Assembly: GCA_964484095.1 (NCBI GenBank)
Contig: CAZAEB010000001.1
Location: forward strand, 21,186-85,185
Length of the DNA: 64,000 nt
Origin: CAZAEB01 sp964484095
GTDB taxonomy: Bacteria > Patescibacteriota > Microgenomatia > UBA12405 > BS750m-G30
Reading direction: 5' to 3'
Positions 42,071-50,452 of the stretch are shown in pieces (within the stretch, counting starts at the first letter, position 1; each line of letters begins with the position of its first letter). The notes below the pieces were generated by a model, which had not been told where the DNA came from, did no database searches, and worked only from the letters and a program-made list of their open reading frames with translations. A program made the position numbers and the translations under genes.

Positions 42071-44200
42071 TTAACCTTGATCTATCTCTTCAGGAAGAGA
42101 CTCCACCAAAACTTCTCTTGCCTTTGAACCTTCCGAAGGGCCAACAATACCCGCTACCTCCAACTGGTCAAGAATGCGAGCCGCTCTGGCATAACCCACC
42201 TTAAGACGGCGCTGCATTAAAGAAGCAGAGGCTTTTTTAGCATCAACCACCAGCTTTGCCGCCTGGGCAAAAATCTCATCTCTTTCCTCCCCATCAATCA
42301 TCATTGATTTTGACCCAAAAACTGGAACCGGCTGAGTAACTACTTTCTCATCGTAAGCAGCCTCTCCCTGGTTTTTCAAAAACTCGGTCAGTCTACCGAT
42401 CTCTTGGTCAGAAATGAAAGGACCTTGAATTCTAACCGGTTTTGCTTGATCAGGAGGAATATAAAGCATGTCTCCTCTTCCCAATAATTTTTCTGCTCCG
42501 GGAGTATCTAAAATTACTCTCGAATCGATCATGCTGGAAACCGCAAAAGAAATTCTAGTGGGAATATTGGCTTTAATAAGTCCTGTCAAAACATCCACCG
42601 AAGGTCTTTGGGTTGCCAAAATAAGATGAATTCCTGTTGCCCTGGCCATCTGAGCAATTCTGCAAACACTATCTTCAATCTCTGCCGGAGCAAAAAGCAT
42701 CAAATCGGCCAGTTCATCGATAATGATAAGGATATTAGGCAATGATTGAAAACCAGCCATCTCATTGTATCCGTCAATATTTCTTACCCCAACTTCAGCA
42801 AACAACTTATAGCGGCGATCCATTTCATTTATTGCCCATTTAAAAGAAGAAATCACTTTTTTCGGCTCATGAATAACCGGAGTTAAAAGATGAGGAATAC
42901 CATTATATGGAACCATTTCTACTCTTTTTGGATCAACCAAAATAAGTCTAACCTCATCGGGAGTAGCTCTGAACAAAAATGAACAAATCCAGGAATTAAG
43001 CAAAACGCTCTTTCCTGAACCTGTTTGTCCAGCTATAAGAACATGAGGCATTTTTTTAATGTCGGTAGCAATCGCCTCACCAGATACATCTAATCCTAAA
43101 GGAACTGCCAGCCTAGAATCATCCTCAATCATAACATCCGAGCTGAGCATTTTTTTCAAAGTCACCCCTTCGGAAGCTTTATTTGGAACCTCAATTCCAA
43201 CCATAGATCGACCAGGAATCGGAGCCTCAATTCTAATCTGTCCGGTCGGAGCCGCTAAAGATAAAGCAAGATCATTAGCTAAATTGGTAATTTTTGAAAG
43301 TTTTGTTCCCAACGATACCTCAAGAGCATACTGGGTAACTGCCGGACCCATGTTAATCTCTGCCACCCTAGCAACTATTCCAAATGAGTCAAGAGTTTTT
43401 TCAATTTTCTGCGCATTTTCTTTGACGTTGCCACGATCAGCGTTTATCTTGCCGCTCTCTTCCAAAAGCTCCAAGGGTGGTTTTTTCCAAACTATTTTCT
43501 TATTTAAAGGAGAACTGGATATTAAAAGATCATCACTCATCTGCCCTTTTTCTCCATCCAACTGATTTTTAGACGCCTGGGCTTGTCCTAAAGATAGAGG
43601 AACAGAAACAGAGGGAGAAGGTTTTTCGGACAAATTCCCTTTTTTACCGTCAGACACAAAAATTGGCTCTATTTTCTTTTCTTTCTTTTTGCCGCTAATT
43701 ATATATTTTTTAATGGTTTTTAAAACACTTGCTACAAATATAAATAGCTGATCTATGGAGGTGTTAAACAAAACCACCAGTCCAATAACCGCTCCGAGTA
43801 AAAATATAATAAACGCTCCAACCGGAGTAATTAAAAACTCGACCTTATCCCAAATCCACATCCCAATCCTTCCCGTCTTTCCCAGCCCAAGCAAAGAGAG
43901 AAAAAATAAAACCATTCCCAAAGAAACATTCACCTCTCTTAAAGGAGTTTTAAACCTTGAAAACATCAAACCAGCACTAATAAGTAAAAAGGGTAAAAAT
44001 AACGAAACAAATCCTAGCCACTCAACAAAAATCTGATTAACTGAAGTAAAAATATAACCCTCTTTTAAAAAAGAAAAAACAACCAATAGCCCCAGACCGA
44101 TAAGCAAAACAGAAGCAATCGAAAAAATGGTTCCTCTTTTAAGCTTTAACTTAAAAGATTGTTTTTTAACACTGGTGCGTTTTCTTCTTTTTCTAGTCAT
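42071..44200 (-). CDS. ftsK: DNA translocase FtsK/SpoIIIE
   Basis: FtsK pumps chromosome DNA through the closing septum. The 709-aa protein has four N-terminal membrane helices within residues 24-165, a short linker, the alpha domain (KIEKTLDSFGIVARV), the RecA-like motor with Walker A AGQTGSGKSVL and Walker B ILIIIDELADLM, and the C-terminal gamma winged-helix (ASASLMQRRLKVGYARAARILDQLE) that reads oriented DNA signals. The linker is short compared with E. coli. It begins 5 nt after rnj. Confidence 0.97.
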   Translation of the reverse strand: MTRKRRKRTSVKKQSFKLKLKRGTIFSIASVLLIGLGLLVVFSFLKEGYIFTSVNQIFVEWLGFVSLFLPFLLISAGLMFSRFKTPLREVNVSLGMVLFFLSLLGLGKTGRIGMWIWDKVEFLITPVGAFIIFLLGAVIGLVVLFNTSIDQLFIFVASVLKTIKKYIISGKKKEKKIEPIFVSDGKKGNLSEKPSPSVSVPLSLGQAQASKNQLDGEKGQMSDDLLISSSPLNKKIVWKKPPLELLEESGKINADRGNVKENAQKIEKTLDSFGIVARVAEINMGPAVTQYALEVSLGTKLSKITNLANDLALSLAAPTGQIRIEAPIPGRSMVGIEVPNKASEGVTLKKMLSSDVMIEDDSRLAVPLGLDVSGEAIATDIKKMPHVLIAGQTGSGKSVLLNSWICSFLFRATPDEVRLILVDPKRVEMVPYNGIPHLLTPVIHEPKKVISSFKWAINEMDRRYKLFAEVGVRNIDGYNEMAGFQSLPNILIIIDELADLMLFAPAEIEDSVCRIAQMARATGIHLILATQRPSVDVLTGLIKANIPTRISFAVSSMIDSRVILDTPGAEKLLGRGDMLYIPPDQAKPVRIQGPFISDQEIGRLTEFLKNQGEAAYDEKVVTQPVPVFGSKSMMIDGEERDEIFAQAAKLVVDAKKASASLMQRRLKVGYARAARILDQLEVAGIVGPSEGSKAREVLVESLPEEIDQG

Positions 44201-44205
44201 AAGAG

Positions 44206-45882
44206 TTAAACCTCAATAACCACTGGAATAACCATCGGCTGTCGGCCGGTTTCCTTGTAAACCAGCTCTTCAATCTTTCCTTGGACTGTTTGCTTAACCA
44301 CCTGCATACTGGATGCTTTTTTCTTTGAATCAATAAAAGCCTGCCTTGCCGCTTCTTCAAGCGCTTTGATAAACTCACGGCTCTCTTTCACATAAACAAA
44401 TCCTCGACTAACAACCGTAGGTTTACCCAATAAGTTTTCCTTTTCGTCAATAGAGAAAACAACTACCACCATTCCATCCTTTGCTAACACATGACGGTCT
44501 CTTAAAACAGTATGACCAACATCACCAACTCCAAAACCATCAACCAAGACTCTTTTTGTTGGGTTTTCCAGCTTTTCATTAGTCAAACCGCCTTTATCAA
44601 AAACCAGTACCTGGTCCTCTTTAGGAATAATCACCTTTTTCGAGTCAAGGCCCATCAGTTTAATAAGAGAAACGTACTGTCTCATGTGTCGATAGTTGCC
44701 TCCAATAGGAACAATGTTTTTTGGCTTAACCATTCGTACTAACAAGGCCAGCTCCTGTTGATGAGCATGCCCTGAAACATGAAGTCTTCCCTCAAGCTCT
44801 CCATAAACGACATCAACCCCTTGCTGAGAAAGTGTGTCAATATGGCGATAAATTGCTGAGGTTGTCCCTGGAATATAATCCGGAGAAGAAAATATTACCT
44901 TGTCGGTTGGCTTTATCTTTATTCGGTGTTTTCCTGAAATTATTTTTTCCAAGGAAGACCCTGCCTGACCTAAGCTGCCAGCAACTAAAACAGTCATGTT
45001 ACTGTCAGGAAAGTTTTTCATCTTTGACTGATCAATAAAATGATTATTATTAAAATCAAGATAACCCAACTCTCTGGCAATTTTAACAACCCTGTTTATT
45101 GACATCCCAATAATAGCAACTTTACGGTTGTATTTAATAGACGCAGAAATTACCTGCTGCCAACGATAGATATTCGAAGAAATCGCAGTAACAAAAACCC
45201 GACCCTTAGCTTTTTTAATCTGACCATCAAGCATGTCAGCAAGCTCAATCTCAGAAGGAGAAAAGCCGGGATGCTCCGCTCCCAAACAATCGGTAAGCAT
45301 GGCGATAATTCCTTGGTTTCCCGCTTGAGTAATCTTGTCAAACTCCGGCGGTTTATCATCAATTGGAGTTAAATCAAACTTAAAATCAGATCCATGATAG
45401 AAATTGCCCACTGGGGTTTTAAACAAAAAATGAAAACTGTCAGGGATGGAGTGAGTTACCCTCATCGGCTCGATATTAAACCTGCCCATCGAAATCCGAT
45501 CCCCTTCTTTAAAACTTCGCAAGCTGGTCTTAACTCCAAATTCGCCCAATTTTTCATTTATCATCGCCGAAGCAAGCTTTGGCGCCCAAATTGAAATCGG
45601 TTTTTTAAACTGAGTCAAAAATAACGGCAAGGCGCCGATATGATCCTCATGACCATGGGTAATTAACACTCCTACTACCTGGTCTTTTCTCTTAATAACA
45701 TAGGAAAAGTCGGGAATAATCAAATCAACTCCCGGCATATCGCCTTCCGGAAATCCCACTCCAACATCAACAATTAAAATTTGACCATTTTCTTCTCTTC
45801 CGTTTGGAAGATAATGGTACACAAACATGTTTTGAGTGACGGTACTAAACGCCCCCAAAGACAAAATTCTTAATTTATCCAT
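44206..45882 (-). CDS. rnj: Ribonuclease J
   Basis: RNase J is a 5'-3' exonuclease and endonuclease for mRNA decay. The 558-aa protein has a metallo-beta-lactamase core with ITHGHEDHIGALP, the beta-CASP domain, SGHAHQQEL and a C-terminal dimerisation domain. DVGVGFPEGDMPGVDLIIPDF near the start is typical. The length matches B. subtilis RNase J1. RNase Y and PNPase are encoded in the same window, so the whole decay set is present. Confidence 0.97.
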   Translation of the reverse strand: MDKLRILSLGAFSTVTQNMFVYHYLPNGREENGQILIVDVGVGFPEGDMPGVDLIIPDFSYVIKRKDQVVGVLITHGHEDHIGALPLFLTQFKKPISIWAPKLASAMINEKLGEFGVKTSLRSFKEGDRISMGRFNIEPMRVTHSIPDSFHFLFKTPVGNFYHGSDFKFDLTPIDDKPPEFDKITQAGNQGIIAMLTDCLGAEHPGFSPSEIELADMLDGQIKKAKGRVFVTAISSNIYRWQQVISASIKYNRKVAIIGMSINRVVKIARELGYLDFNNNHFIDQSKMKNFPDSNMTVLVAGSLGQAGSSLEKIISGKHRIKIKPTDKVIFSSPDYIPGTTSAIYRHIDTLSQQGVDVVYGELEGRLHVSGHAHQQELALLVRMVKPKNIVPIGGNYRHMRQYVSLIKLMGLDSKKVIIPKEDQVLVFDKGGLTNEKLENPTKRVLVDGFGVGDVGHTVLRDRHVLAKDGMVVVVFSIDEKENLLGKPTVVSRGFVYVKESREFIKALEEAARQAFIDSKKKASSMQVVKQTVQGKIEELVYKETGRQPMVIPVVIEV

Positions 45883-45921
45883 AAAATACTACTTTCTAAA
45901 ATTTATAAACAAGCCAACAAG

Positions 45922-46977
45922 CTACCACCTAGGCAAAAACTCACCAATATTTGTCTGAGTTATTCGAAAACTACTTTCCTTGCCCTCAACAATTAACCGA
46001 GCTACTTTACGACAAACCCCCTCAATGTTTCTTTTGAGTGTCCTCACTCCAGCGTCAAAACCTAATGGTCTGACAATTTGAGGCCAGCAGTTATCGTCAA
46101 TAGAAAGATCATTTTCTGAGAGTCCCGCCTCCACTAAAGCCCTAGGGAAAAGATATTTTTTTCCAATAACAATCTTTTCTTCATCATTATAAGAAGGCAT
46201 CTGAATAGGCTCCAATCTATCCAAAACAGCAGTGGCAATCCTTCTGGTATTATTGGCAGTGGCGATAAACAAAGCTGAAGAAAGATTAAAAGGATAGTCG
46301 ATATAATAATCGGTAAAACGAGAATTCTGCTCCGGATCCAAAAGCTCAACCAAAACACCCATGATGGTATTTAATGCCTTATCAGCAACTCTGTCAATCT
46401 CATCCAAAAGAATAACCGGATTTTTCGACCCTGTTTGAAAAAGACCTTTAATTATCTGACCCGGCTCCGACTCAGAATGAATTCTCGACTGGCCACGAAG
46501 ATATAAAGGATCTCCCAATCCTCCAAAAGGAATTCTAATAAACTTTCTTCCCATTGCATCAGCGATAGAACGGGCAATAGTTGTTTTTCCTGTTCCCACC
46601 AAACCCACAAAACATAAAATTGGCGCTCTTATTGTTTCTTTTTCCTTTCGCTGCTCTTTGAGAATCATTACCGAAAGATATTCAAGAATTCTGGTCTTTA
46701 CCTGATCCAGTCCGTGGTGATTCTCGTCTAAGACCTGCTTTGCATGAGCCAAATCCAAAATGTCTTTTGTATCCTTTTCCCAGGGAAGCTCGGAAATCCA
46801 ACCAATATAGGCCTTAACCTTCTCGATGTTGTCAATAAAGTTACCCATCTCCCAACTTAGTCGCAACTGATCAACCATTTTTGTTGCTTTTTCTCTTAAT
46901 TCAACAGGAAGTGATGAAGAGTCGATAAGTTTGGTAAGCTGAGTGATTTCTTTTTCTAAAAGCTCGCTTTTTATCAT
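45922..46977 (-). CDS. Lon-type AAA+ ATPase without N-terminal and protease domains
   Basis: The 351-aa protein aligns to the central part of Lon. ISELPWEKDTKDILDLAHAKQVLDENHHGLDQVKTRILEYLSV is the Lon-specific pre-AAA segment. Walker A is GLVGTGKTT at about 125-133, Walker B VILLDEID at about 188-195, then ELLDPEQNSRFTDYYIDYPFNLSSALFIATAN. It ends after the small AAA domain; the Ser-Lys protease domain is missing and only 39 nt remain before rnj. The LON substrate-binding domain is missing too. It may act as an unfoldase or adaptor. It follows pnp by 73 nt. Confidence 0.92.
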   Translation of the reverse strand: MIKSELLEKEITQLTKLIDSSSLPVELREKATKMVDQLRLSWEMGNFIDNIEKVKAYIGWISELPWEKDTKDILDLAHAKQVLDENHHGLDQVKTRILEYLSVMILKEQRKEKETIRAPILCFVGLVGTGKTTIARSIADAMGRKFIRIPFGGLGDPLYLRGQSRIHSESEPGQIIKGLFQTGSKNPVILLDEIDRVADKALNTIMGVLVELLDPEQNSRFTDYYIDYPFNLSSALFIATANNTRRIATAVLDRLEPIQMPSYNDEEKIVIGKKYLFPRALVEAGLSENDLSIDDNCWPQIVRPLGFDAGVRTLKRNIEGVCRKVARLIVEGKESSFRITQTNIGEFLPRW

Positions 46978-47015
46978 AATTACAATATATCCTTTTTTCC
47001 TGAATTTGGAAAGTC

Positions 47016-47033
47016 TTTTTCAGCACTGAAAAA
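47016..47033 (-). other. Inverted repeat between pnp and the Lon-like gene
   Basis: TTTTTCAG and CTGAAAAA form an 8-bp stem with a 2-nt spacer. It lies between the pnp stop and the Lon-like ATG. A competing pairing (TCAGCA with TGCTGA) uses part of the same bases. It could be a weak terminator in either direction or an RNase site; no clear T-run follows on the minus strand. Confidence 0.3.
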
Positions 47034-47050
47034 ACCCAGGCTGCTGATCT

Positions 47051-49186
47051 TTACCAGCTCCTTTTTTCTTTGGGAGAAGCGGGAATTTCAATCTTGTCGA
47101 CAAGAGAAAGGTTTACTCGACCCTGATCGTCAATTTCACTTACTCTAACTTTAACCTTTTGGCCAAGTTTAAATAATGTATTAATGTCCCTAATAAACCC
47201 GGTACCAATTTTGGATACATGAACCAATCCATCTTTTCCGGGAAGAACCTCGACAAATATTCCGAAAGACTCAATTCTTTTAACCTCCCCCTCGTACTCC
47301 TCGCCCGGCTCTGGCTCTTTAACAGTCATTTCTACACGAACCACCGCTTTGGAAACAGCCTCAGTGTCTGTTCCAGTAATATTGACTCGGCCATCATCCT
47401 GGACCTCAACTTCGCAACCGGTTTCTTCGATAATCTTTTTAATAACTCTTCCTCCTGGACCGATAAGTTCGCCAATTTTCTCAACAGGAATATGAAGGGT
47501 AGAAATCTTAGGAGCATATTTAGATGTCTCTTCCCTTGGTTTTGCAATAACTTCTTCAATTCTATCCAATATTTGTTCACGAATAATTTTCGCCTGCTTT
47601 ACTGCCCCAACAACAACTTCAGGTTTTAAACCGTTAGTTTTTATATCTACTTGAACGGCAGTAATTCCTTGTCTTGTTCCAGCAACCTTAAAATCCATAT
47701 CGCCATTAAAATCTTCAATTCCGGCAATATCGGTAAGTAAAACTCTTTTGTCTCCCTCCTCAACCATACCGATAGAAATTCCTGCTACCGGAGCAGTAAT
47801 CGGGACGCCCGCATCCATAAGGGAAAGAGTTGATCCGCAGATACTAGCCATTGAGGTAGAGCCATTTGAAGACATTACCTCAGAAACCAGTCTAATTGTA
47901 TAAGGAAAATCATCCTCCGATGGCAAAACCGGAATTAAAGCTTTCTCTGCCAAAGCCCCATGACCAATCTCTCTTCTTCCTGGCCCAAACATTTTGCCCG
48001 TCTGTCCAGTCGCATAAGGAGGCATTGAATAATGATGCATATATCTTTTTTCCTCTTCTCCTTCAGGACCTTCAATTAACATTTTTAAGGATGGAGCTCC
48101 CAGCGTGGCTACTGTCAAAACTTGAGTTTTCCCTCGTTCAAAAATAGCCGAACCATGAGTTCTTGGCAAAACTCCAACTTCACTATTAATTATTCGAAGT
48201 TCTTCAATCCCTCTTCCATCAGCTCTTTTGCCAGATAATATTTCCGCCTTTAACATCTTCTTAAAAATTTTACTGACCGCTTCTTTTACCATCAATCCTT
48301 TTACACAGTCTCCAAGAACAATCTTTGCCTCTTCTGCAATCAGATTAATTTCATCAAAAACGCTATTAACTTCTTCTTTGCCGCTCTTTTTGCTTTGTTT
48401 AGCAACTAAATCCTTAAGTTTGCTTCCACAGGTCTTTTTTACTATTTCCATAGTCTCTGCATCCGGACCAGAAAAAACAAAGGAAATTTTTTCCTTACCA
48501 ACCTCTTTTCTCAAGTCCTCAAAAAGCTTAATTATTTTCAAGCTTTCAGCAACACCAAATTCAACTGCCTTTAAAAATATATCTTCTTTCACCTGGTTTG
48601 CCCCTGCCTCAAGCATCACCACGCCTTGGCGACCAGCAGAAACAAGAAGATCAAGACTGGAAGTTTTTTTCTCCTCTTCGGTAGGATTAATCAGACATTG
48701 ACCATCTCTCAGGCCTACTTTTACAGCTCCAATCGGACCATCCCAAGGAATATCGGAAAGATGCAAAACGGCAGAAGCGGCAAATACTGCCAAAGGGGAA
48801 GGATCATTTTCCAAATCAACAGAAAGAACAGTTATTACTAACTGAACCTCATGTTTAAATCCATCAGGAAATAAAGGTCTTATTGATCTATCTACCATCC
48901 TGGCAGTTAAAATCGCCTCATCAGAAGGCCTACCTTCTCTTTTTACCCATCGGCTTCCTTTAATCAACCCTCCTGCATAAAGTCTTTCGACATACTCTAC
49001 CTGAAGGGGAAAATAATCAAGGTCATCTCTAGGAGAAGAACAAACAATTGTTGCCAGCAAAGTTGTTCCCCCACAACTAACCATTATTGATCCATTTGCC
49101 TGGGGGGCAAGTTTATTAACAACAACCCTTACTTCTTTTCCTCCAATTGAAAGCTCCTTCTGAAGCTTTTTTTGATCCAAACTCAT
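47051..49186 (-). CDS. pnp: Polyribonucleotide nucleotidyltransferase (PNPase)
   Basis: PNPase degrades RNA 3'-5' with phosphate. The 711-aa protein has two RNase PH domains (the second with RTHGSAIFERGKTQVLTVATLG and MSSNGSTSMASICGSTLSLMDAGVPI), a KH domain with ELIGPGGRVIKKIIEETG, and an S1 domain with GEEYEGEVKRIESFGIFVEVLPGKDGLVHVSKI. Full length. It follows rpsO by 33 nt, with an AGGAGG site, in the universal rpsO-pnp order. Confidence 0.98.
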   Translation of the reverse strand: MSLDQKKLQKELSIGGKEVRVVVNKLAPQANGSIMVSCGGTTLLATIVCSSPRDDLDYFPLQVEYVERLYAGGLIKGSRWVKREGRPSDEAILTARMVDRSIRPLFPDGFKHEVQLVITVLSVDLENDPSPLAVFAASAVLHLSDIPWDGPIGAVKVGLRDGQCLINPTEEEKKTSSLDLLVSAGRQGVVMLEAGANQVKEDIFLKAVEFGVAESLKIIKLFEDLRKEVGKEKISFVFSGPDAETMEIVKKTCGSKLKDLVAKQSKKSGKEEVNSVFDEINLIAEEAKIVLGDCVKGLMVKEAVSKIFKKMLKAEILSGKRADGRGIEELRIINSEVGVLPRTHGSAIFERGKTQVLTVATLGAPSLKMLIEGPEGEEEKRYMHHYSMPPYATGQTGKMFGPGRREIGHGALAEKALIPVLPSEDDFPYTIRLVSEVMSSNGSTSMASICGSTLSLMDAGVPITAPVAGISIGMVEEGDKRVLLTDIAGIEDFNGDMDFKVAGTRQGITAVQVDIKTNGLKPEVVVGAVKQAKIIREQILDRIEEVIAKPREETSKYAPKISTLHIPVEKIGELIGPGGRVIKKIIEETGCEVEVQDDGRVNITGTDTEAVSKAVVRVEMTVKEPEPGEEYEGEVKRIESFGIFVEVLPGKDGLVHVSKIGTGFIRDINTLFKLGQKVKVRVSEIDDQGRVNLSLVDKIEIPASPKEKRSW

Positions 49187-49219
49187 CCTATTCCTCCTTA
49201 ATTTTTTAACAATCGCCCT

Positions 49220-49489
49220 CTACTTAGAAAGAGCCACAGACTTGACTAATTTACTGTGTCTATCTGGATTATGAAGAGAAAGATAACGCATTAACCTTCT
49301 TCTTTTAGCAATCTTTGCAAGCAATCCTCGTTTTGCAGTTGCATCATGACCATGATCATCAAGATGACCTTTAAGTCTGCTGATTTCCTCTGTAAGCAAG
49401 GCTACCTGAATCTCAGGAGATCCAGTGTCGTTTCCTGCTTGAGCAAATTTTTTAATAATTTCGTCTTTTATCTTCTTATCTAATGCCAT
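49220..49489 (-). CDS. rpsO: 30S ribosomal protein S15 (uS15)
   Basis: uS15 binds the 16S central domain. The ATG at 49487-49489 gives 89 residues, the usual length, starting MALDKKIKDEIIKKF. GSPEIQVALLTEEISRLKGHL and GLLAKIAKRRRLMRYLSLHNPDRHSKLVK are diagnostic. The start lacks a Shine-Dalgarno sequence; a hairpin with T5 ends 20 nt upstream and a promoter lies just before it. Confidence 0.98.
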   Translation of the reverse strand: MALDKKIKDEIIKKFAQAGNDTGSPEIQVALLTEEISRLKGHLDDHGHDATAKRGLLAKIAKRRRLMRYLSLHNPDRHSKLVKSVALSK

Positions 49490-49509
49490 TTTTTTTTCAA
49501 AATATACAC

Positions 49510-49532
49510 AAAAACACACCAGCCTTGCTGGT
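49510..49532 (-). terminator. Terminator-like hairpin in the rpsO leader
   Basis: On the minus strand ACCAGC-AAG-GCTGGT forms a 6-bp stem with a 3-nt loop, followed by GTG and five T. It lies 20 nt before the rpsO ATG. It can end the nusA-infB-DHH transcript, but the rpsO promoter lies upstream of it, so it is also the first structure of the rpsO mRNA. In other bacteria uS15 binds its own leader. Confidence 0.6.
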
Positions 49533-49541
49533 TAACAACCG

Positions 49542-49570
49542 ATTTTACATAAAGGGAATTAAGAATACAA
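49542..49570 (-). promoter_or_regulatory. Probable rpsO-pnp promoter
   Basis: On the minus strand TTGTAT (49570-49565) is 17 nt from TAAAAT (49547-49542). It begins 8 nt after the stop of the DHH-like gene. The expected start near 49535 puts the hairpin at the very 5' end of the transcript. Confidence 0.65.
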
Positions 49571-49578
49571 GAGGCAGG

Positions 49579-50418
49579 CTAGACTCTTGGAGTGGTAGCC
49601 CCTTTAAAAATCTTTGGGCTGGGAAGACTAGATCCCCCTCCTATTGATCCTTCTTTACTCTCTACTTCAACAATCGGTATCTGTTCAGAAGCTGCTGGCG
49701 CTTGAAAAGACATACCTTCTTTGTTTTGAAAAACCTTAAAACAAAGGGCGGCTACTTCAAAAGCATGATAGCTATTAACTACTTCAAAAGAGTTGGTGGC
49801 CATCTTAATTCCTAAAAACAAATTTTTAGCAATATCGCGATCCATCGGCAAACCAATTCCTTGAATCATTCTTGCTACTAACTCAGAACAAGACGTCTCT
49901 TGATTGGAAAAACTGACTGCTGCCCACGGCTTTTGCTGCCCGTCAGAAGCTATTCTCACCCAGTTTCCGGAAGATAAAAGTTTATCAGCTCCGTTAATAA
50001 AAGTCTCATCGCCAATAACAAACCCTGTTTGGGCTGGTTTTTGAGGAGGAATAATTTCGATCTGATCTTTTCTAATCGGTTCGCCTTCTGGTTTTACCTT
50101 AACGATCAAATTTAAACGACTGTTGTCCTCACTAGAAGACACCTTGTCAATTTTTTCAAGAGGATAGTTAAGAGCAATCACCATATCTTTTTCTGCCAAC
50201 TCTGTCTGTATTTTTTCAACACCAACAATTCCCGGAACCTCAGCCTGAGGTTGACGAGAACTGAAAACAGACACTTCTTTGCCGGCACTCTGCAAACTAA
50301 GCGCCAAAGACAGACCAGCCGCTAACATATCTGCTGTTGGCTCGGCTATCAATACCGAAAATCGGCTGTTAGAAGAAATCAAATTTTGGACTTCGCTAAA
50401 ATTTTGATTTGTATTCAT
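49579..50418 (-). CDS. Degenerate DHH/NrnA-like protein
   Basis: The 279-aa protein is placed where many bacteria have a DHH phosphoesterase (NrnA) between infB and rpsO. Its N-terminus AEPTADMLAAGLSLALSLQSAGKEVSVFSS matches the first DHH motif region (H.nPDgDaiGS.lAL...L...GK.V.v), but the metal-binding residues are mostly lost, and no DHH triplet is seen later. The C-terminal 40 residues are Ser/Gly/Pro-rich. The protein probably has no nuclease activity and may have a structural or regulatory role. A TATAAT 9 nt before the ATG may be an extra promoter. Confidence 0.7.
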   Translation of the reverse strand: MNTNQNFSEVQNLISSNSRFSVLIAEPTADMLAAGLSLALSLQSAGKEVSVFSSRQPQAEVPGIVGVEKIQTELAEKDMVIALNYPLEKIDKVSSSEDNSRLNLIVKVKPEGEPIRKDQIEIIPPQKPAQTGFVIGDETFINGADKLLSSGNWVRIASDGQQKPWAAVSFSNQETSCSELVARMIQGIGLPMDRDIAKNLFLGIKMATNSFEVVNSYHAFEVAALCFKVFQNKEGMSFQAPAASEQIPIVEVESKEGSIGGGSSLPSPKIFKGATTPRV

Positions 50419-50452
50419 AAGTGACGCATTATATCATAATATAGGTCAAAAA

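Noticed and set aside
43059..43565. Long plus-strand open frame antisense to ftsK
   Set aside because: It lies wholly inside ftsK, whose motor motifs are intact, has no ribosome-binding site and looks like a compositional shadow.
48228..48701. Plus-strand open frame antisense to pnp
   Set aside because: Fully inside pnp and Ser/Leu/Phe-rich, as expected for the complement of a coding strand.
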